Source: Actinomycetota bacterium
GTDB taxonomy: Bacteria; Actinomycetota; Actinomycetes; S36-B12
Direction of reading: 5' to 3'
Length of the DNA stretch: 64,000 bases
Assembly: GCA_030645615.1 (NCBI GenBank)
Contig: JAUSNB010000004.1
Coordinates: 1 to 64,000, forward strand
Position numbers and translations under genes: made by a program. Of the stretch, positions 50,055 to 61,508 are shown in pieces; the first letter of the stretch is position 1, and each line of letters opens with the position of its first letter. Under the pieces are notes generated by a model, which did no database searches, had not been told where the DNA came from, and saw nothing but the letters and a program-made list of their open reading frames with translations.

Positions 50055-51287
50055 ATGCGCAGGACACTGCGAGCCATCGGGCTGGGCGCTGTTGCCGCCT
50101 CGCTTGGCTTCGGGGCACTGCTGTCGGCACCGCCGGCCAATGCTGCCACCACCACCATCGTGATCTGGACCGACGAGAACCGTTCCGCGTCCGTGCGCGA
50201 GCTCTTCGCCAACGGGTACAAGGGCTACACCGTCCAGGTCGTGGTCAAGGACTTCGGCCAGATCCGCGACGACCTCAGCAAGGTCACCGAGTCGGCCGCC
50301 CCCGACGTCATCGTCGGCGCGCATGACTGGGTCGGCGAGCTCGCCGCCAACGGCTCGATCGTCAAGCTGAACGTCCCGGCCAAGGCCGTCAGGGAGACCG
50401 CGACGTACGCGCTCCAGGGCTTCCGCTACGGCTCGGGCATCTACGGCATGCCGACGCAGATCGAGAACGTCGCCCTCGTGACCAACGCGAGCCTCATCAA
50501 GACTCAGCCCAAGACGTTCGCTGAGCTCTCCAAGATGGCGCTGGCCCTGAAGAAGGCCGGCAAGGTCACCGTTCCCTTCGCCGTTCCGCAGGGCGCCAAT
50601 GGCGACGCGTACCACATGTACCCGCTCTTCAGCGGTCTCGGCGGCTACATCTTCGGCACCAACCCCTCCGGGTCGGTCAACCCCAAGAAGGTCGGCCTCG
50701 ACAACGCGACATTCCGCAAGAACCAGAACCTGATCAACGCCTGGAACAAGAGCGGGCTGATCAACTCGAAGGTCGATTACGGCATCGCCAAGGACGCCTT
50801 CGTCGCGGGCAAGGCCCCGTTCTGGATCACCGGACCGTGGGAGATCAACGACACGATCAAGAAGCTCGGCTTCAAGTACCGGATCACGGCCGTCCCGACG
50901 ATCGTCGACGGGATCACCCCGGTGCCGTTCCTGGGCGCCCAGGGCTTCATGGTGACCAAGTTCGCCGCGATCCACGGCGTCCAGATCGGCGCCAACTCTC
51001 TGGTTGCCGAGTACATGTCGACGGCCCCGGCGCAGGCCAAGCTGGCTGCCGCCAACGGTCGTACGCCGGCCAACCTGATCGCGGCCAAGGCAGTGTCTGA
51101 TCCGCAGCTCAAGGCATTCGGTGCCGCGGGCGTGGGCGGCGTGCCGATGCCGAACGTGCCGCAGATGGCCTCCGTGTGGAGCGCTCTCGGCGGTGCGTGG
51201 GTCAACAGCACCAAGGGTGCCGGTGCCACTCCGGCGCAAAAGGCCTTCGCTCAAGCGCAGGCGACCGTGGTGAAGGCCATCGGCTGA
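50055..51287 (+). CDS. Maltose/maltodextrin ABC transporter solute-binding protein
   Basis: A 410-residue secreted binding protein of the MalE family. It has a Sec signal peptide (MRRTLRAIGLGAVAASLGFG, cleavage likely after ANA near residue 31), then TTTIVIWTDENR, PDVIVGAHDWVGELAANG and YGMPTQIENVALVTN. There is no lipobox cysteine, which is unusual for a Gram-positive binding protein; it must be retained some other way or be free. It opens the operon and is followed by a hairpin. Confidence 0.9.
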   Translation: MRRTLRAIGLGAVAASLGFGALLSAPPANAATTTIVIWTDENRSASVRELFANGYKGYTVQVVVKDFGQIRDDLSKVTESAAPDVIVGAHDWVGELAANGSIVKLNVPAKAVRETATYALQGFRYGSGIYGMPTQIENVALVTNASLIKTQPKTFAELSKMALALKKAGKVTVPFAVPQGANGDAYHMYPLFSGLGGYIFGTNPSGSVNPKKVGLDNATFRKNQNLINAWNKSGLINSKVDYGIAKDAFVAGKAPFWITGPWEINDTIKKLGFKYRITAVPTIVDGITPVPFLGAQGFMVTKFAAIHGVQIGANSLVAEYMSTAPAQAKLAAANGRTPANLIAAKAVSDPQLKAFGAAGVGGVPMPNVPQMASVWSALGGAWVNSTKGAGATPAQKAFAQAQATVVKAIG

Positions 51288-51308
51288 TCCACGGCATCAC
51301 CTAGCACA

Positions 51309-51345
51309 GATCGGGGGTCGCTCGAACGCCGAGCGGCCCCCGATC
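51309..51345 (+). terminator. Hairpin between binding protein and permease genes
   Basis: A 16-bp stem with one G-T pair (51309-51324 and 51330-51345) and a 5-base loop. Such hairpins commonly make the binding-protein mRNA more abundant than the permease mRNA by partial termination or 3' stabilisation. Confidence 0.75.
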
Positions 51346-51385
51346 AGCGCCAGTACTGTCCGGTCAGCTCTTCCACGGAGGCCCG

Positions 51386-53122
51386 ATGCAGGCGATGATC
51401 TCCCGGTTCGGCGGGATGCCGGCCATGATCCTCAAGCTGGTCTTCCTCGGCCTCGTCAACGCCCTCGCCATCCTCGCCTTCCCGACGATGATCTCGACGC
51501 AGGCCTGGCTCATCCTCGGCATCGTCATCGCCTCGACCATCGCGCTGGACTACCTCTTCCTGACGAAGAAGTTCATCCCCGCCAAGTACGTGATCATCGG
51601 GGCGATCTTCCTCACCGCGTTCCAGATCATCCCGGTCATCTACAACATCTCCATCGCCTTCACTAACTACTCGACCGGCCACATCGGCACCCAGCCCGAG
51701 GCGATCGAGGCGATCGTCCGCGACAGCGCGGCCCAGACCGAGAACTCGGTCACCTACGACATGATCCCCGCTACCGACTCGGGGGGCGATCTCGTCCTCA
51801 TCCTCACCCCGCAGGTGTTCGCGGATGAGGCCGCCGTGACGGACCCCGCGACCACCGAACCCGTCGAGACGGAGTTCGGCGGCACCGACGAGCCCGTCGA
51901 GACCGAATTCGACGGCGAGGGCACGACGGACTCCGCCAGTCCCGTTCCCAGCGGAGACGGCGACATGAACGTCGCCACGCCGGCCGATGACACGAGCTAT
52001 CCGCCCACGTACATCGGCACACCCGAGGGCATCGACGAGGTCGAGCCCTCGACCGTCCAGCGGGACGAGTTCGGGACCGTCACCGGGGTCGAGGGCTACA
52101 CGAACGTCCCCGAGAGCGACCTGGCGTCGAACGACGCGGCGCTGGCTGGGTACGACGTCCCCGGGCCCGACGGCGGCCTAATCCAGCCCCAGGGCCTGAG
52201 CACGGCAGTCGAGCTGGAGCCCACCCTCGTCTACGACCCCGTTGCCGACACGTTCACGAGCCTCCAGACCGGGACCGTGTACACGGACAACGGCGAGGGG
52301 TCGTATACCGACCCGAACAACCCGGACGACGAGCTCCTCCCGGGCTGGCGGGAGACGGTCGGCTTCAAGAACTTCTTCCGGATCTTCAGCGACCCGGACA
52401 TCTCCGGTCCCTTCTTCATCGTCTTCGTGTGGACCTTCGTCTACGCCATCGTGACGGTGCTGCTGACCTTCGCCCTCGGCCTGGGCCTCGCGATCGTCAT
52501 GAACAAGCCGGGCATGCGTGGGCAGCGCGTCTACCGATCGCTGCTGGTGATCCCGTACGCCGTGCCGGCCTTCCTCTCGATCCTGGTCTGGGCGGCCCTC
52601 CTCAACGACGACTTCGGAGCCATCAACCAGGTGCTCGGCACGAGCATCCCGTGGCTGTTCGATCCCACCTGGGCCAAGGTGAGCTGCATCCTCGTCAATC
52701 TCTGGCTGGGACTGCCGTACATGTTCCTCATCTCGACCGGGGCCTTGCAGGCCATCCCGAGCGAGTTGCAGGAGGCGGCCCGCGTAGACGGTGCCCGGAA
52801 CTGGCAGGTGTTCCGGCTCGTCAACCTGCCCCTGCTCCTGGTGGCCCTGACCCCGCTCCTCATCGCGTCCTTCGCCTTCAACTTCAACAACTTCAACAAC
52901 ATCTACCTGCTGACGGGCGGCGGCCCGGCCATGGACGGCTCCAACGTGGCCGGGGCCACCGACATCCTCATCTCGTACACGTACAAGGTGGCCTTCGCGG
53001 CAGGCAAGGGCAATGACTATGGGCTGGCGGCCGCCGTCTCCATCATCATCTTCATGATCGTCGGGACGATCTCGGCGATCTCCTTCTCGAGATCCAAGGC
53101 CATCAGGGAGGAGAGGGCATGA
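51386..53122 (+). CDS. Maltose ABC transporter permease (MalF-like) with a long extracytoplasmic loop
   Basis: A 578-residue inner-membrane permease. Three N-terminal membrane helices are followed by a loop of about 235 residues (roughly 95-325), then the permease core with the EAA motif EAARVDGARNWQVFRLVNLP. The loop corresponds to the MalF P2 region but is longer and very acidic and Thr/Pro-rich. It includes two copies of EPVETEF near residues 158 and 169. It has a good GGAGG site and overlaps the second permease by 4 nt. Confidence 0.9.
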   Translation: MQAMISRFGGMPAMILKLVFLGLVNALAILAFPTMISTQAWLILGIVIASTIALDYLFLTKKFIPAKYVIIGAIFLTAFQIIPVIYNISIAFTNYSTGHIGTQPEAIEAIVRDSAAQTENSVTYDMIPATDSGGDLVLILTPQVFADEAAVTDPATTEPVETEFGGTDEPVETEFDGEGTTDSASPVPSGDGDMNVATPADDTSYPPTYIGTPEGIDEVEPSTVQRDEFGTVTGVEGYTNVPESDLASNDAALAGYDVPGPDGGLIQPQGLSTAVELEPTLVYDPVADTFTSLQTGTVYTDNGEGSYTDPNNPDDELLPGWRETVGFKNFFRIFSDPDISGPFFIVFVWTFVYAIVTVLLTFALGLGLAIVMNKPGMRGQRVYRSLLVIPYAVPAFLSILVWAALLNDDFGAINQVLGTSIPWLFDPTWAKVSCILVNLWLGLPYMFLISTGALQAIPSELQEAARVDGARNWQVFRLVNLPLLLVALTPLLIASFAFNFNNFNNIYLLTGGGPAMDGSNVAGATDILISYTYKVAFAAGKGNDYGLAAAVSIIIFMIVGTISAISFSRSKAIREERA

Positions 53123-54024
53123 GCGCCACGACGAGTCCGGTCGCGCCGGTGCCGAAGGCTGCCCGGCGATCCTTCGGCCGCTGGTTCAAGGTGCTCGGGT
53201 GGCGCCACCTGGTCGCCCTCGGCGCCATCGCGTTCGCGATCCTGCCGGTCCTGTGGGTCGTCAGCGCCGCATTCACCACCGACCCCACCATCAGCAGCGG
53301 CAACCTGTTGCCGCGACAGCCCACGACCGACAACTTCACGACGCTCTTCAGCAACCCGGACCAGCCCTACCTGAAGTGGTACCTGAACACCATGGTCCTG
53401 GCAACGGTCGTGGCCATCTTCACGGTTCTCATCGCCGCCGGGGCCGCGTACGCCTTCAGCCGCTTCCGGTTCAAGGGGCGCCGGGTCGGCATGGTGTTCC
53501 TGCTCCTCGTGCAGATGTTCCCGCAGTTCCTGGCGATCGTGGCGATCTACCTCCTCATGGCGCAGGTCTCCGACGTCTTCGCGGGCGTGGGCCTGGATAC
53601 CCTCACCGGCCTCGGCCTCGTGTACCTCGGCGGTGCGATGGGCGTGAACGCCTGGCTCATCAAGGGGTTCTTCGACACGATCCCGTTCGAAATCGATGAA
53701 TCCGCCAAGGTCGACGGCGCCACCCACGGCCAGGTCTTCTGGGGAATCATCCTGCCGCTCGCGGCACCGGTCCTCGCGGTCGTCGGGCTGCTCTCGTTCA
53801 TCTTCACCATCAACGAGTTCCTCATCGCGAGCACCCTGCTGCAGTCGCCGGGCACCAAGACCCTTGCCGTGGGGCTGCGCGGCTTCATCGACCAGCAGTA
53901 CTCGGAGAACTGGGGTCCCTTCGCGGCCGGCGCCCTGCTCGCGGCGATCCCGGTCGTGATCTTGTTCATCTTCCTGCAGAAGTTCATCGTCGGAGGCCTT
54001 ACCCAGGGCTCGGTGAAGGGCTAG
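53119..54024 (+). CDS. Maltose ABC transporter permease (MalG-like)
   Basis: A 301-residue permease with six membrane helices and the EAA-loop variant DESAKVDGATHGQVFWGIILP. The C-terminus FLQKFIVGGLTQGSVKG is typical of MalG. It pairs with the MalF-like protein to form the maltose/maltodextrin channel. ATGA overlap upstream and one-base overlap with the GH13 gene downstream. Confidence 0.92.
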   Translation: MSATTSPVAPVPKAARRSFGRWFKVLGWRHLVALGAIAFAILPVLWVVSAAFTTDPTISSGNLLPRQPTTDNFTTLFSNPDQPYLKWYLNTMVLATVVAIFTVLIAAGAAYAFSRFRFKGRRVGMVFLLLVQMFPQFLAIVAIYLLMAQVSDVFAGVGLDTLTGLGLVYLGGAMGVNAWLIKGFFDTIPFEIDESAKVDGATHGQVFWGIILPLAAPVLAVVGLLSFIFTINEFLIASTLLQSPGTKTLAVGLRGFIDQQYSENWGPFAAGALLAAIPVVILFIFLQKFIVGGLTQGSVKG

Positions 54025-55859
54025 TGGTCCATCACGATGGCTCGGCCCTGTACGTGTCGTCCCTGGCCCCGAAGGTCGGCGACATGATCACCTTGCGGCT
54101 GCGGACGCACCGGGACCATCAGCCCGCCGTGGTCATCCTGCGCACGGTGCACGACGGCGAGCCCGTCAACGTGGCCGCGGAGCCGAAAGAGGGGGACGGC
54201 GTCGACGTGTGGTGGACGGCCACCGTGTCGGCCCGCAACGTCAGGACCCACTACCGCTGGCTGCTGCACGGCGGGGCATTCGGCTACGAGTGGCTCACCG
54301 CGGCCGGGCTGGTCGACTTCGATGTGCCCGACGCCACCGACTTCGTCGTGAGCGCGACTCCGGCCCCGCCGGGCTGGTCGCACACCAGCGTCGTCTACCA
54401 GGTGTTCCCCGACCGCTTCGCCCGCTCGGCCGGCAGCCCGGACGAGGTGGCGAGCCCGCCTGACGGCACGGCCCTGCCGGACTGGGCGGTGCCGCGGGCC
54501 TGGACCCAGCACCCCGAAGGGCGCTCGCCCAACACCCCGCGCGAGTACTTCGGCGGGGACCTTGACGGGGTCCGCGAGCACCTGGACCACGTTGCCGGCC
54601 TGGGCGCCGGGCTGCTGTACCTGACCCCGTTCTTCCCTGCGGGCTCGACGCATCGGTACGACGCCACGACCTTCGACCGCATCGATCCGCTGCTGGGCGG
54701 GGACGCCGCCCTCTCCCGACTGGTGAGGGCCGCCCACGAGCGCGGCATCCGGGTCCTGGGCGACATCACGCTGAACCACTGCGGCAACCACCATGACTGG
54801 TTCGAGGCGGCCCAGGATCCGGCAGCGCCCGAGCGCGAGTACTTCCGGTTCGACCCGTCCCTCCGGCATGGCTACGAGTGCTGGTGGGGCAACCGGACCC
54901 TGCCCAAGTTCGACCACACCAGTCCGGCTCTCCGCGAGCGGCTCGTCACCGGCGAGGGATCATCGGTCCGGCACTGGCTGCGCGGTCCGGCCGCGCTCGA
55001 TGGCTGGCGGGTGGACGTGGCGAACATGACCGGCCGCATGGGGTCGATTGACGTGCTCCACGACGTCGCGCGCGACGTCGCCTCCGCCATGGCGCTGGAG
55101 TCGGACGACCTCGTGCTGGTCGCGGAGCACGGCCACGATGCCAGCGACGACCTGCTCGGCGACGGCTGGCAGGGCACCATGAACTACGCCGGCTTCACCC
55201 GCCAGGTGTGGTGCTGGCTCCGGTCGCCGGACTTCACGGAGCACTTCCTCGGCCTGCCGGTCGAGACGCCCGTGATCACCGGCCAGCAGGCCGTCGCCTC
55301 GCTGCGCGCCTTCCATGCCCGGGTGCCATGGCGGTCGCTCCTCAGCAGCTGGAACATCCTGTGCAGCCACGACACCGCTCGGATCCGCACCGTGGTCGGG
55401 ACGGCGGAGCGCCAGGTCGCCGCGCTCGCGATGGCGGTCGGACTGCCGGGCATCCCGATGGTGTTCGCCGGCGACGAGATCGGTGCCACGGGGGAGTGGG
55501 GCGAGGATGCTCGCACTCCGTTCCCCTGGCACGATCGATCCGCCTGGGATCTGGGCACGCTTGACTCCTACCGGGCCCTGTTGAGCCTGCGCTCGACCAG
55601 CCCGGCGCTGGCGACCGGAGGCCTGCGCTGGCTGCATGTGGGCAGCGATGCCATCGCGTTCGTGCGGGAGCATCCGGACGAGACGATCCTCGTCGCCGTG
55701 GCCCGCAGCCAGGCGGAGCCGATCAGGATCGGCCTCGGAGACCTCAATGCAGTGTCGGTTAGTCACCTGTTCGGCTTCGACTCAGAGGTCGCCGCCGGGC
55801 AGGCCGTCATCGATGTCCCGTCGGCGGGAGCCGGCGTGTGGCGAGTGGAGAGTGAGTAG
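54024..55859 (+). CDS. GH13 alpha-glycosidase (maltodextrin/neopullulanase type)
   Basis: A 611-residue cytosolic GH13 enzyme. An N-terminal beta domain of about 110 residues is followed by the catalytic barrel with [39 protein letters not shown] (nucleophile Asp), [10 protein letters not shown] (Glu) and [10 protein letters not shown] (transition-state Asp). It lacks a signal peptide and would degrade imported maltodextrins. The GTG start shares one base with the malG-like stop. Confidence 0.88.
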   Translation: MVHHDGSALYVSSLAPKVGDMITLRLRTHRDHQPAVVILRTVHDGEPVNVAAEPKEGDGVDVWWTATVSARNVRTHYRWLLHGGAFGYEWLTAAGLVDFDVPDATDFVVSATPAPPGWSHTSVVYQVFPDRFARSAGSPDEVASPPDGTALPDWAVPRAWTQHPEGRSPNTPREYFGGDLDGVREHLDHVAGLGAGLLYLTPFFPAGSTHRYDATTFDRIDPLLGGDAALSRLVRAAHERGIRVLGDITLNHCGNHHDWFEAAQDPAAPEREYFRFDPSLRHGYECWWGNRTLPKFDHTSPALRERLVTGEGSSVRHWLRGPAALDGWRVDVANMTGRMGSIDVLHDVARDVASAMALESDDLVLVAEHGHDASDDLLGDGWQGTMNYAGFTRQVWCWLRSPDFTEHFLGLPVETPVITGQQAVASLRAFHARVPWRSLLSSWNILCSHDTARIRTVVGTAERQVAALAMAVGLPGIPMVFAGDEIGATGEWGEDARTPFPWHDRSAWDLGTLDSYRALLSLRSTSPALATGGLRWLHVGSDAIAFVREHPDETILVAVARSQAEPIRIGLGDLNAVSVSHLFGFDSEVAAGQAVIDVPSAGAGVWRVESE

Positions 55860-55861
55860 TC

Positions 55862-57049
55862 ATGGCTGATCTGGTGCTGGCCGACATCGACAAGGTCTAC
55901 GACAACGGCTTCTACGCCGTGAAGGACCTCTCCCTCGACGTCGCGGACGGTGAGTTCCTCGTGCTCGTCGGCCCGTCGGGGTGTGGCAAGACCACGGCCT
56001 TGAGGATGATCGCGGGGCTCGAGGACATCACCGACGGGACCGTCTCGATCGGTGGGCGCGTGGTCAACGACGTGCCGCCGCGCGAGCGCAACATCGCCAT
56101 GGTGTTCCAGAGCTACGCCCTCTACCCGCACATGACCGTGGCCGAGAACATCGGCTTCGGCCTCGCCCTGCGGCACGAGAAGAAGGAGACGATCAAGGAG
56201 AAGGTCGGCCGAGCCGGCCGGCTCCTTGACCTCACGTCGATGCTCAGCCGCAAGCCCAAGCAGCTCTCCGGTGGGCAGCGCCAGCGGGTGGCCATGGGCC
56301 GGGCCATCGTGCGCGATGCGGAGCTCTTCCTCATGGACGAGCCGCTGTCGAACCTGGACGCCAAGCTTCGCGTGCAGATGCGGGCCGAGATCGCGTCGCT
56401 GCAGAAGCAACTCGGCATCACCACGGTCTACGTCACGCATGACCAGGTCGAGGCGATGACGATGGGCCACCGGGTGGCCGTGCTCCGCCTCGGTGAGCTG
56501 CAGCAGGTCGCTGCGCCGCAGGATCTCTACGACAACCCCGACAACGTGTTCGTGGCCGGCTTCATCGGCACGCCTCCGATGACGCTGTTCCATGCGGACC
56601 TGCGATCGGAAGGGCAGGACGCGTGGCTCGAGATCGGGCAGCAACGGCTGTCGATCCCCCACTCCCTGCTTGCCGAGAGGCCCACCCTCGGTGCATCAGT
56701 GGGGGGCGAGGTCATCGCCGGCCTGCGCGCCGAGGACATCCACCCCGATGCGCGTGACGGCTCCCAGGCACTGGCCGCGACCGTCATCCTGAGCGAGGCG
56801 CTGGGCTCGAGCGTCCACCTCACGTTCGGGCTCGACGGTGTCCCCGTCGACGAGATGCGGCTCGGCAGCGGCCTGGCCAAGGACCACGAGGACGTCGAGG
56901 TGTCGCGGCTGGGCAGTGGCACCGAGATCCAGGGCGTGGCCGTCTTCCCGCCCCGGCTCCGCTTCCAGACCGGGGACCCGATCACGATCCACGTCGATGC
57001 CAGCCGGCTGTACTTCTTCGACGTCGAATCGGGCCATGCGCTTCGGTAG
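55862..57049 (+). CDS. Sugar ABC transporter ATP-binding protein (MsmX/UgpC type)
   Basis: A 395-residue ATPase with Walker [10 protein letters not shown], signature [15 protein letters not shown], Walker [13 protein letters not shown], and C-terminal MOI/TOBE regulatory domains. It energises the MalF/MalG-like channel; such ATPases are often shared among several sugar importers. The ATG is two bases after the GH13 stop. Its end overlaps the secreted amylase gene by 14 nt. Confidence 0.93.
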   Translation: MADLVLADIDKVYDNGFYAVKDLSLDVADGEFLVLVGPSGCGKTTALRMIAGLEDITDGTVSIGGRVVNDVPPRERNIAMVFQSYALYPHMTVAENIGFGLALRHEKKETIKEKVGRAGRLLDLTSMLSRKPKQLSGGQRQRVAMGRAIVRDAELFLMDEPLSNLDAKLRVQMRAEIASLQKQLGITTVYVTHDQVEAMTMGHRVAVLRLGELQQVAAPQDLYDNPDNVFVAGFIGTPPMTLFHADLRSEGQDAWLEIGQQRLSIPHSLLAERPTLGASVGGEVIAGLRAEDIHPDARDGSQALAATVILSEALGSSVHLTFGLDGVPVDEMRLGSGLAKDHEDVEVSRLGSGTEIQGVAVFPPRLRFQTGDPITIHVDASRLYFFDVESGHALR

Positions 57050-59168
57050 CGCCCTCGCGGCGGCGGCGGCAGCAGCGCTGGCGGTCACGGCAGGGGCCCT
57101 CGCGGCGCCTGCGTCGGCCGACGCCGCGCTCGATGCCCTCGCGACGCCATCGGTCCGCAGCCCCATCGCGGCCGACCGCTTCTACTTCGTCATGACCGAC
57201 CGCTACCGCGACGGCAACCCCCTGAACAACACCGGCGGGACGGCCGGCTCGATCTCGGTCACGGGCTTCGAGCCGACGTCCGATGGCTACTACCACGGGG
57301 GCGACTTCGCCGGCCTCACCGGCCGCTGCGACGCCTCGGACCCGGCCGACGACGGGCTGGCGCGACTGGCGCGCCTCGGCTTCACCGCGGTGTGGATCAC
57401 GCCCCCCTTCGTCCAGCGCACCGTCCAGGGCAGCAGTGCCGCCTACCACGGCTACTGGTTCCTCGACATCACCCGGCCCGACCCGCACCTAGGCAGCGAG
57501 GCCGAGTTCGCCGCGTTCATGGCCTGCGCCAAGAAGCTGGACATGAAGGTGTTCCTCGACATCGTCGTGAACCACACGGCCGACGTCATCTCGTTCAAGC
57601 AGGGGACGTCCTACGTCCCGCTGGGGAAGGCGCCCTATCGCACCCGCACGGGCCGGCCCTTTGACCCGTGGTCGTTCACCACCGGGACGCGCTTCCCGCG
57701 GCTGGCGCCCAACCGGAGCTTCGCCAAGACCCCGGTGATCGATCCGGCCCTCGCGAACGCCAAGGGCCCCGCGCTGCTCAACCAGGCGATCCGCTACCAC
57801 AACCGCGGCGACATCGACTGGGGCAGCTGCGTCGGACGATGCGAGATGGACGGCGATTTCGTGGGGCTCGATGACCTCATGACCGAGGACTGGGCCGTGG
57901 TCCAGGCCTTGGCCGATGCCTACGGGGAGTGGATCACCAAGTACGGCATCGACGGGTTCCGGATCGACACCGCCAAGCACGTCGATCCGTATTTCTTCGG
58001 CAGGTGGCTGCCGCTCATCAACGCCACTGCGGGGGCTGCCGGTAAGCCGGGCTTCACCTCCTTCGGGGAGGCCTGGTACGTCGACACCGCAGCTCTCTCC
58101 GAGCTGATGCTCGCCCGTGGGCTGCCCTCGGTCCTGGACTTCCCCTTCCAGGACATGGCCAAGAAGTTCGTGACCGGGGAGGCCACGGGCGGCAGCCTTG
58201 CTGCGCTGTTCGCCGACGACGACTACTACACGTCCGCCTCGACGAACGCGTACGGGCTCACCACCTTCCTCGGCAACCACGACATGGGCCGGATCGGCTT
58301 CTTCCTGACCACCGAGACGCAGGCGACCGGGCAGGCCCTGCTCGAGCGGGACCTCCTCGCGCACGACCTGCTGTACCTCACGCGCGGCGTGCCCGTCGTC
58401 TACTACGGCGACGAGGTGGGCATGACCGGCTCGGGGGATGGCACCGACAAGAAGGCCCGACAGGACATGTTCACGACCCAGGTGCCGGACTGGCGGGTGG
58501 AGGAGCGCATCGGCGGCCAGCCGATCGGCGCGGGCACGTCGTTCGCCGAGACCTCTCCGATCGAACGGCGGCTCGCGGAGCTGGCCAGCCTGCGCTCCGC
58601 GCATCCCGCCCTGGCGACGGGCGCCCAGATCACGCGCTACGGGAAGGACAACGTCTTCGCGGCGTCCAGGTTCGACGCGGCGACGCGGAGGGAGTACGTC
58701 GTCGCGTTCAACAACGGGGATTCGGCGGCGACCGTGACCGTCCCCACGTCGACCCCGTCCGCCAATTGGACGTCACTGCTGCCCGGACCCGGCGCGACGA
58801 CGAGCCAGTCCGGGTCGATGACGGTGTCCATCCCCCCGCGCGGAACCGTCGTCCTGGCGGCCACCGTGGAGGTGCCGCAATCGGCCCCGCCGTCGATCCG
58901 GCTCAAGGCCGGCCAGGACAACGTGACCGGCAAGCACGCCCTGACCGCCACGGTGCCCGGCGTCGACCCGGCGACCGTCACCTTCGTCATGCGCTCCAAG
59001 GGGGGCACGGGCTGGACCGTCATTGGCTCGGACGATGCCCGTCCGTTCCGGGTCTTCGTCACCCCCGCGAAGGGCCGGGCGGTCGACGTCGCCGCCATCG
59101 TTCGGGACTCGGTGGGCCAGGTGGCCGCCACCACCCCGCTCCGGATCTCCCTCGCGCCCTTCCTCTAG
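57036..59168 (+). CDS. Secreted GH13 alpha-amylase
   Basis: A 710-residue exported amylase. Signal peptide of about 30 residues ([20 protein letters not shown], cleavage near ASA-DAA), then the catalytic domain with [35 protein letters not shown] (nucleophile), TSFGEAWYV (Glu) and [10 protein letters not shown] (Asp). Beta-sandwich domains at the C-terminus (from about residue 520) may bind starch. It would cut external starch into maltodextrins for the transporter. ATG 57036 lies inside the ATPase gene end. Confidence 0.9.
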   Translation: MRFGSALAAAAAAALAVTAGALAAPASADAALDALATPSVRSPIAADRFYFVMTDRYRDGNPLNNTGGTAGSISVTGFEPTSDGYYHGGDFAGLTGRCDASDPADDGLARLARLGFTAVWITPPFVQRTVQGSSAAYHGYWFLDITRPDPHLGSEAEFAAFMACAKKLDMKVFLDIVVNHTADVISFKQGTSYVPLGKAPYRTRTGRPFDPWSFTTGTRFPRLAPNRSFAKTPVIDPALANAKGPALLNQAIRYHNRGDIDWGSCVGRCEMDGDFVGLDDLMTEDWAVVQALADAYGEWITKYGIDGFRIDTAKHVDPYFFGRWLPLINATAGAAGKPGFTSFGEAWYVDTAALSELMLARGLPSVLDFPFQDMAKKFVTGEATGGSLAALFADDDYYTSASTNAYGLTTFLGNHDMGRIGFFLTTETQATGQALLERDLLAHDLLYLTRGVPVVYYGDEVGMTGSGDGTDKKARQDMFTTQVPDWRVEERIGGQPIGAGTSFAETSPIERRLAELASLRSAHPALATGAQITRYGKDNVFAASRFDAATRREYVVAFNNGDSAATVTVPTSTPSANWTSLLPGPGATTSQSGSMTVSIPPRGTVVLAATVEVPQSAPPSIRLKAGQDNVTGKHALTATVPGVDPATVTFVMRSKGGTGWTVIGSDDARPFRVFVTPAKGRAVDVAAIVRDSVGQVAATTPLRISLAPFL

Positions 59169-59183
59169 GTCGCGGGCCGGGCA

Positions 59184-59210
59184 TTTGCACTCGCCAAGGT
59201 CGAGTGCTAA
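59184..59210. promoter_or_regulatory. CIRCE element 1 (HrcA operator) before groEL
   Basis: TTTGCACTC, a 9-base spacer and GAGTGCTAA match the CIRCE consensus (TTAGCACTC-N9-GAGTGCTAA) with one mismatch. It covers the predicted promoter, so HrcA binding would block transcription. Confidence 0.92.
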
Positions 59211-59213
59211 CTT
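59185..59213 (+). promoter_or_regulatory. groEL promoter
   Basis: TTGCAC (59185-59190), a 17-base spacer and TAACTT (59208-59213) predict a start near 59220. Both boxes are embedded in the first CIRCE. Confidence 0.6.
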
Positions 59214-59217
59214 TTCA

Positions 59218-60916
<1,699 letters not shown>

Positions 60917-60929
60917 GCCACGCAAGCCA

Positions 60930-60967
60930 CGAGAAGGGCGGTCCCCCACCGGGGACCGCCCTTCTCG
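60930..60967 (+). terminator. Rho-independent terminator of groEL
   Basis: A perfect 17-bp stem (60930-60946 and 60951-60967) with a 4-base CACC loop is followed by CTTTGTC. It begins 13 bases after the groEL stop. Confidence 0.9.
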
Positions 60968-61013
60968 CTTTGTCGATGCTGGGACCGCAGGACGGGCATG
61001 GCAGGCTGGGCGG

Positions 61014-61505
61014 GTGAGCGCGCACCACGGAACCTGGCAGGTCCACACCGTCGACGGTGCCGATGTGCGCCTGCGCAGCGGGCGGATCGGGCTCATGAGC
61101 GTCGACGTGACCGCCCCGGTCACCGACGGCTTCCTGCACGTGACCGCCGACAGCGTCCGGCTCACCCTCACGCTGGCCCTCGATCGACTCAAGGCCGGCA
61201 ACTTCCTGATGGAGGGCGCGGCCAGGTCGCTGGTCAAGCGCCACGACGCGACCGCCCTCGGATACGACGGCCTCGGGCCCTCGTCCACCGCACCTTGGCA
61301 GGTGACGGGCACTGCGGGAGCCGGCACGATCGCCCTGGACCTGTCCTTGACCATCACCCCCGTCGGGGCCACCGACCCCATGGACGAGATCGAGCTGGTC
61401 GGCAGCGCGTACGTGGGCACGGTCCACCTGCCCCTGCCCGGGCTGGGCAAGGTCGACGACTTCGCTTTCGATGTCGACGCCCGGCTGGCCCTGCTGGCTC
61501 CCTAG
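61014..61505 (+). CDS. Hypothetical protein, possibly YceI-like
   Basis: A 163-residue protein lying between groEL and glpD. It is beta-strand-rich with alternating hydrophobic residues (FLHVTADSVRLTLTLALD, GTIALDLSLTITPVG, FAFDVDARLALL), which suggests a beta barrel such as the YceI lipid-binding fold, but no decisive motif is seen. No signal peptide is predicted. The GTG at 61014 is the most likely start; the ribosome site is weak. It ends three bases before glpD, so they may be co-transcribed. Confidence 0.55.
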   Translation: MSAHHGTWQVHTVDGADVRLRSGRIGLMSVDVTAPVTDGFLHVTADSVRLTLTLALDRLKAGNFLMEGAARSLVKRHDATALGYDGLGPSSTAPWQVTGTAGAGTIALDLSLTITPVGATDPMDEIELVGSAYVGTVHLPLPGLGKVDDFAFDVDARLALLAP

Positions 61506-61508
61506 GTC

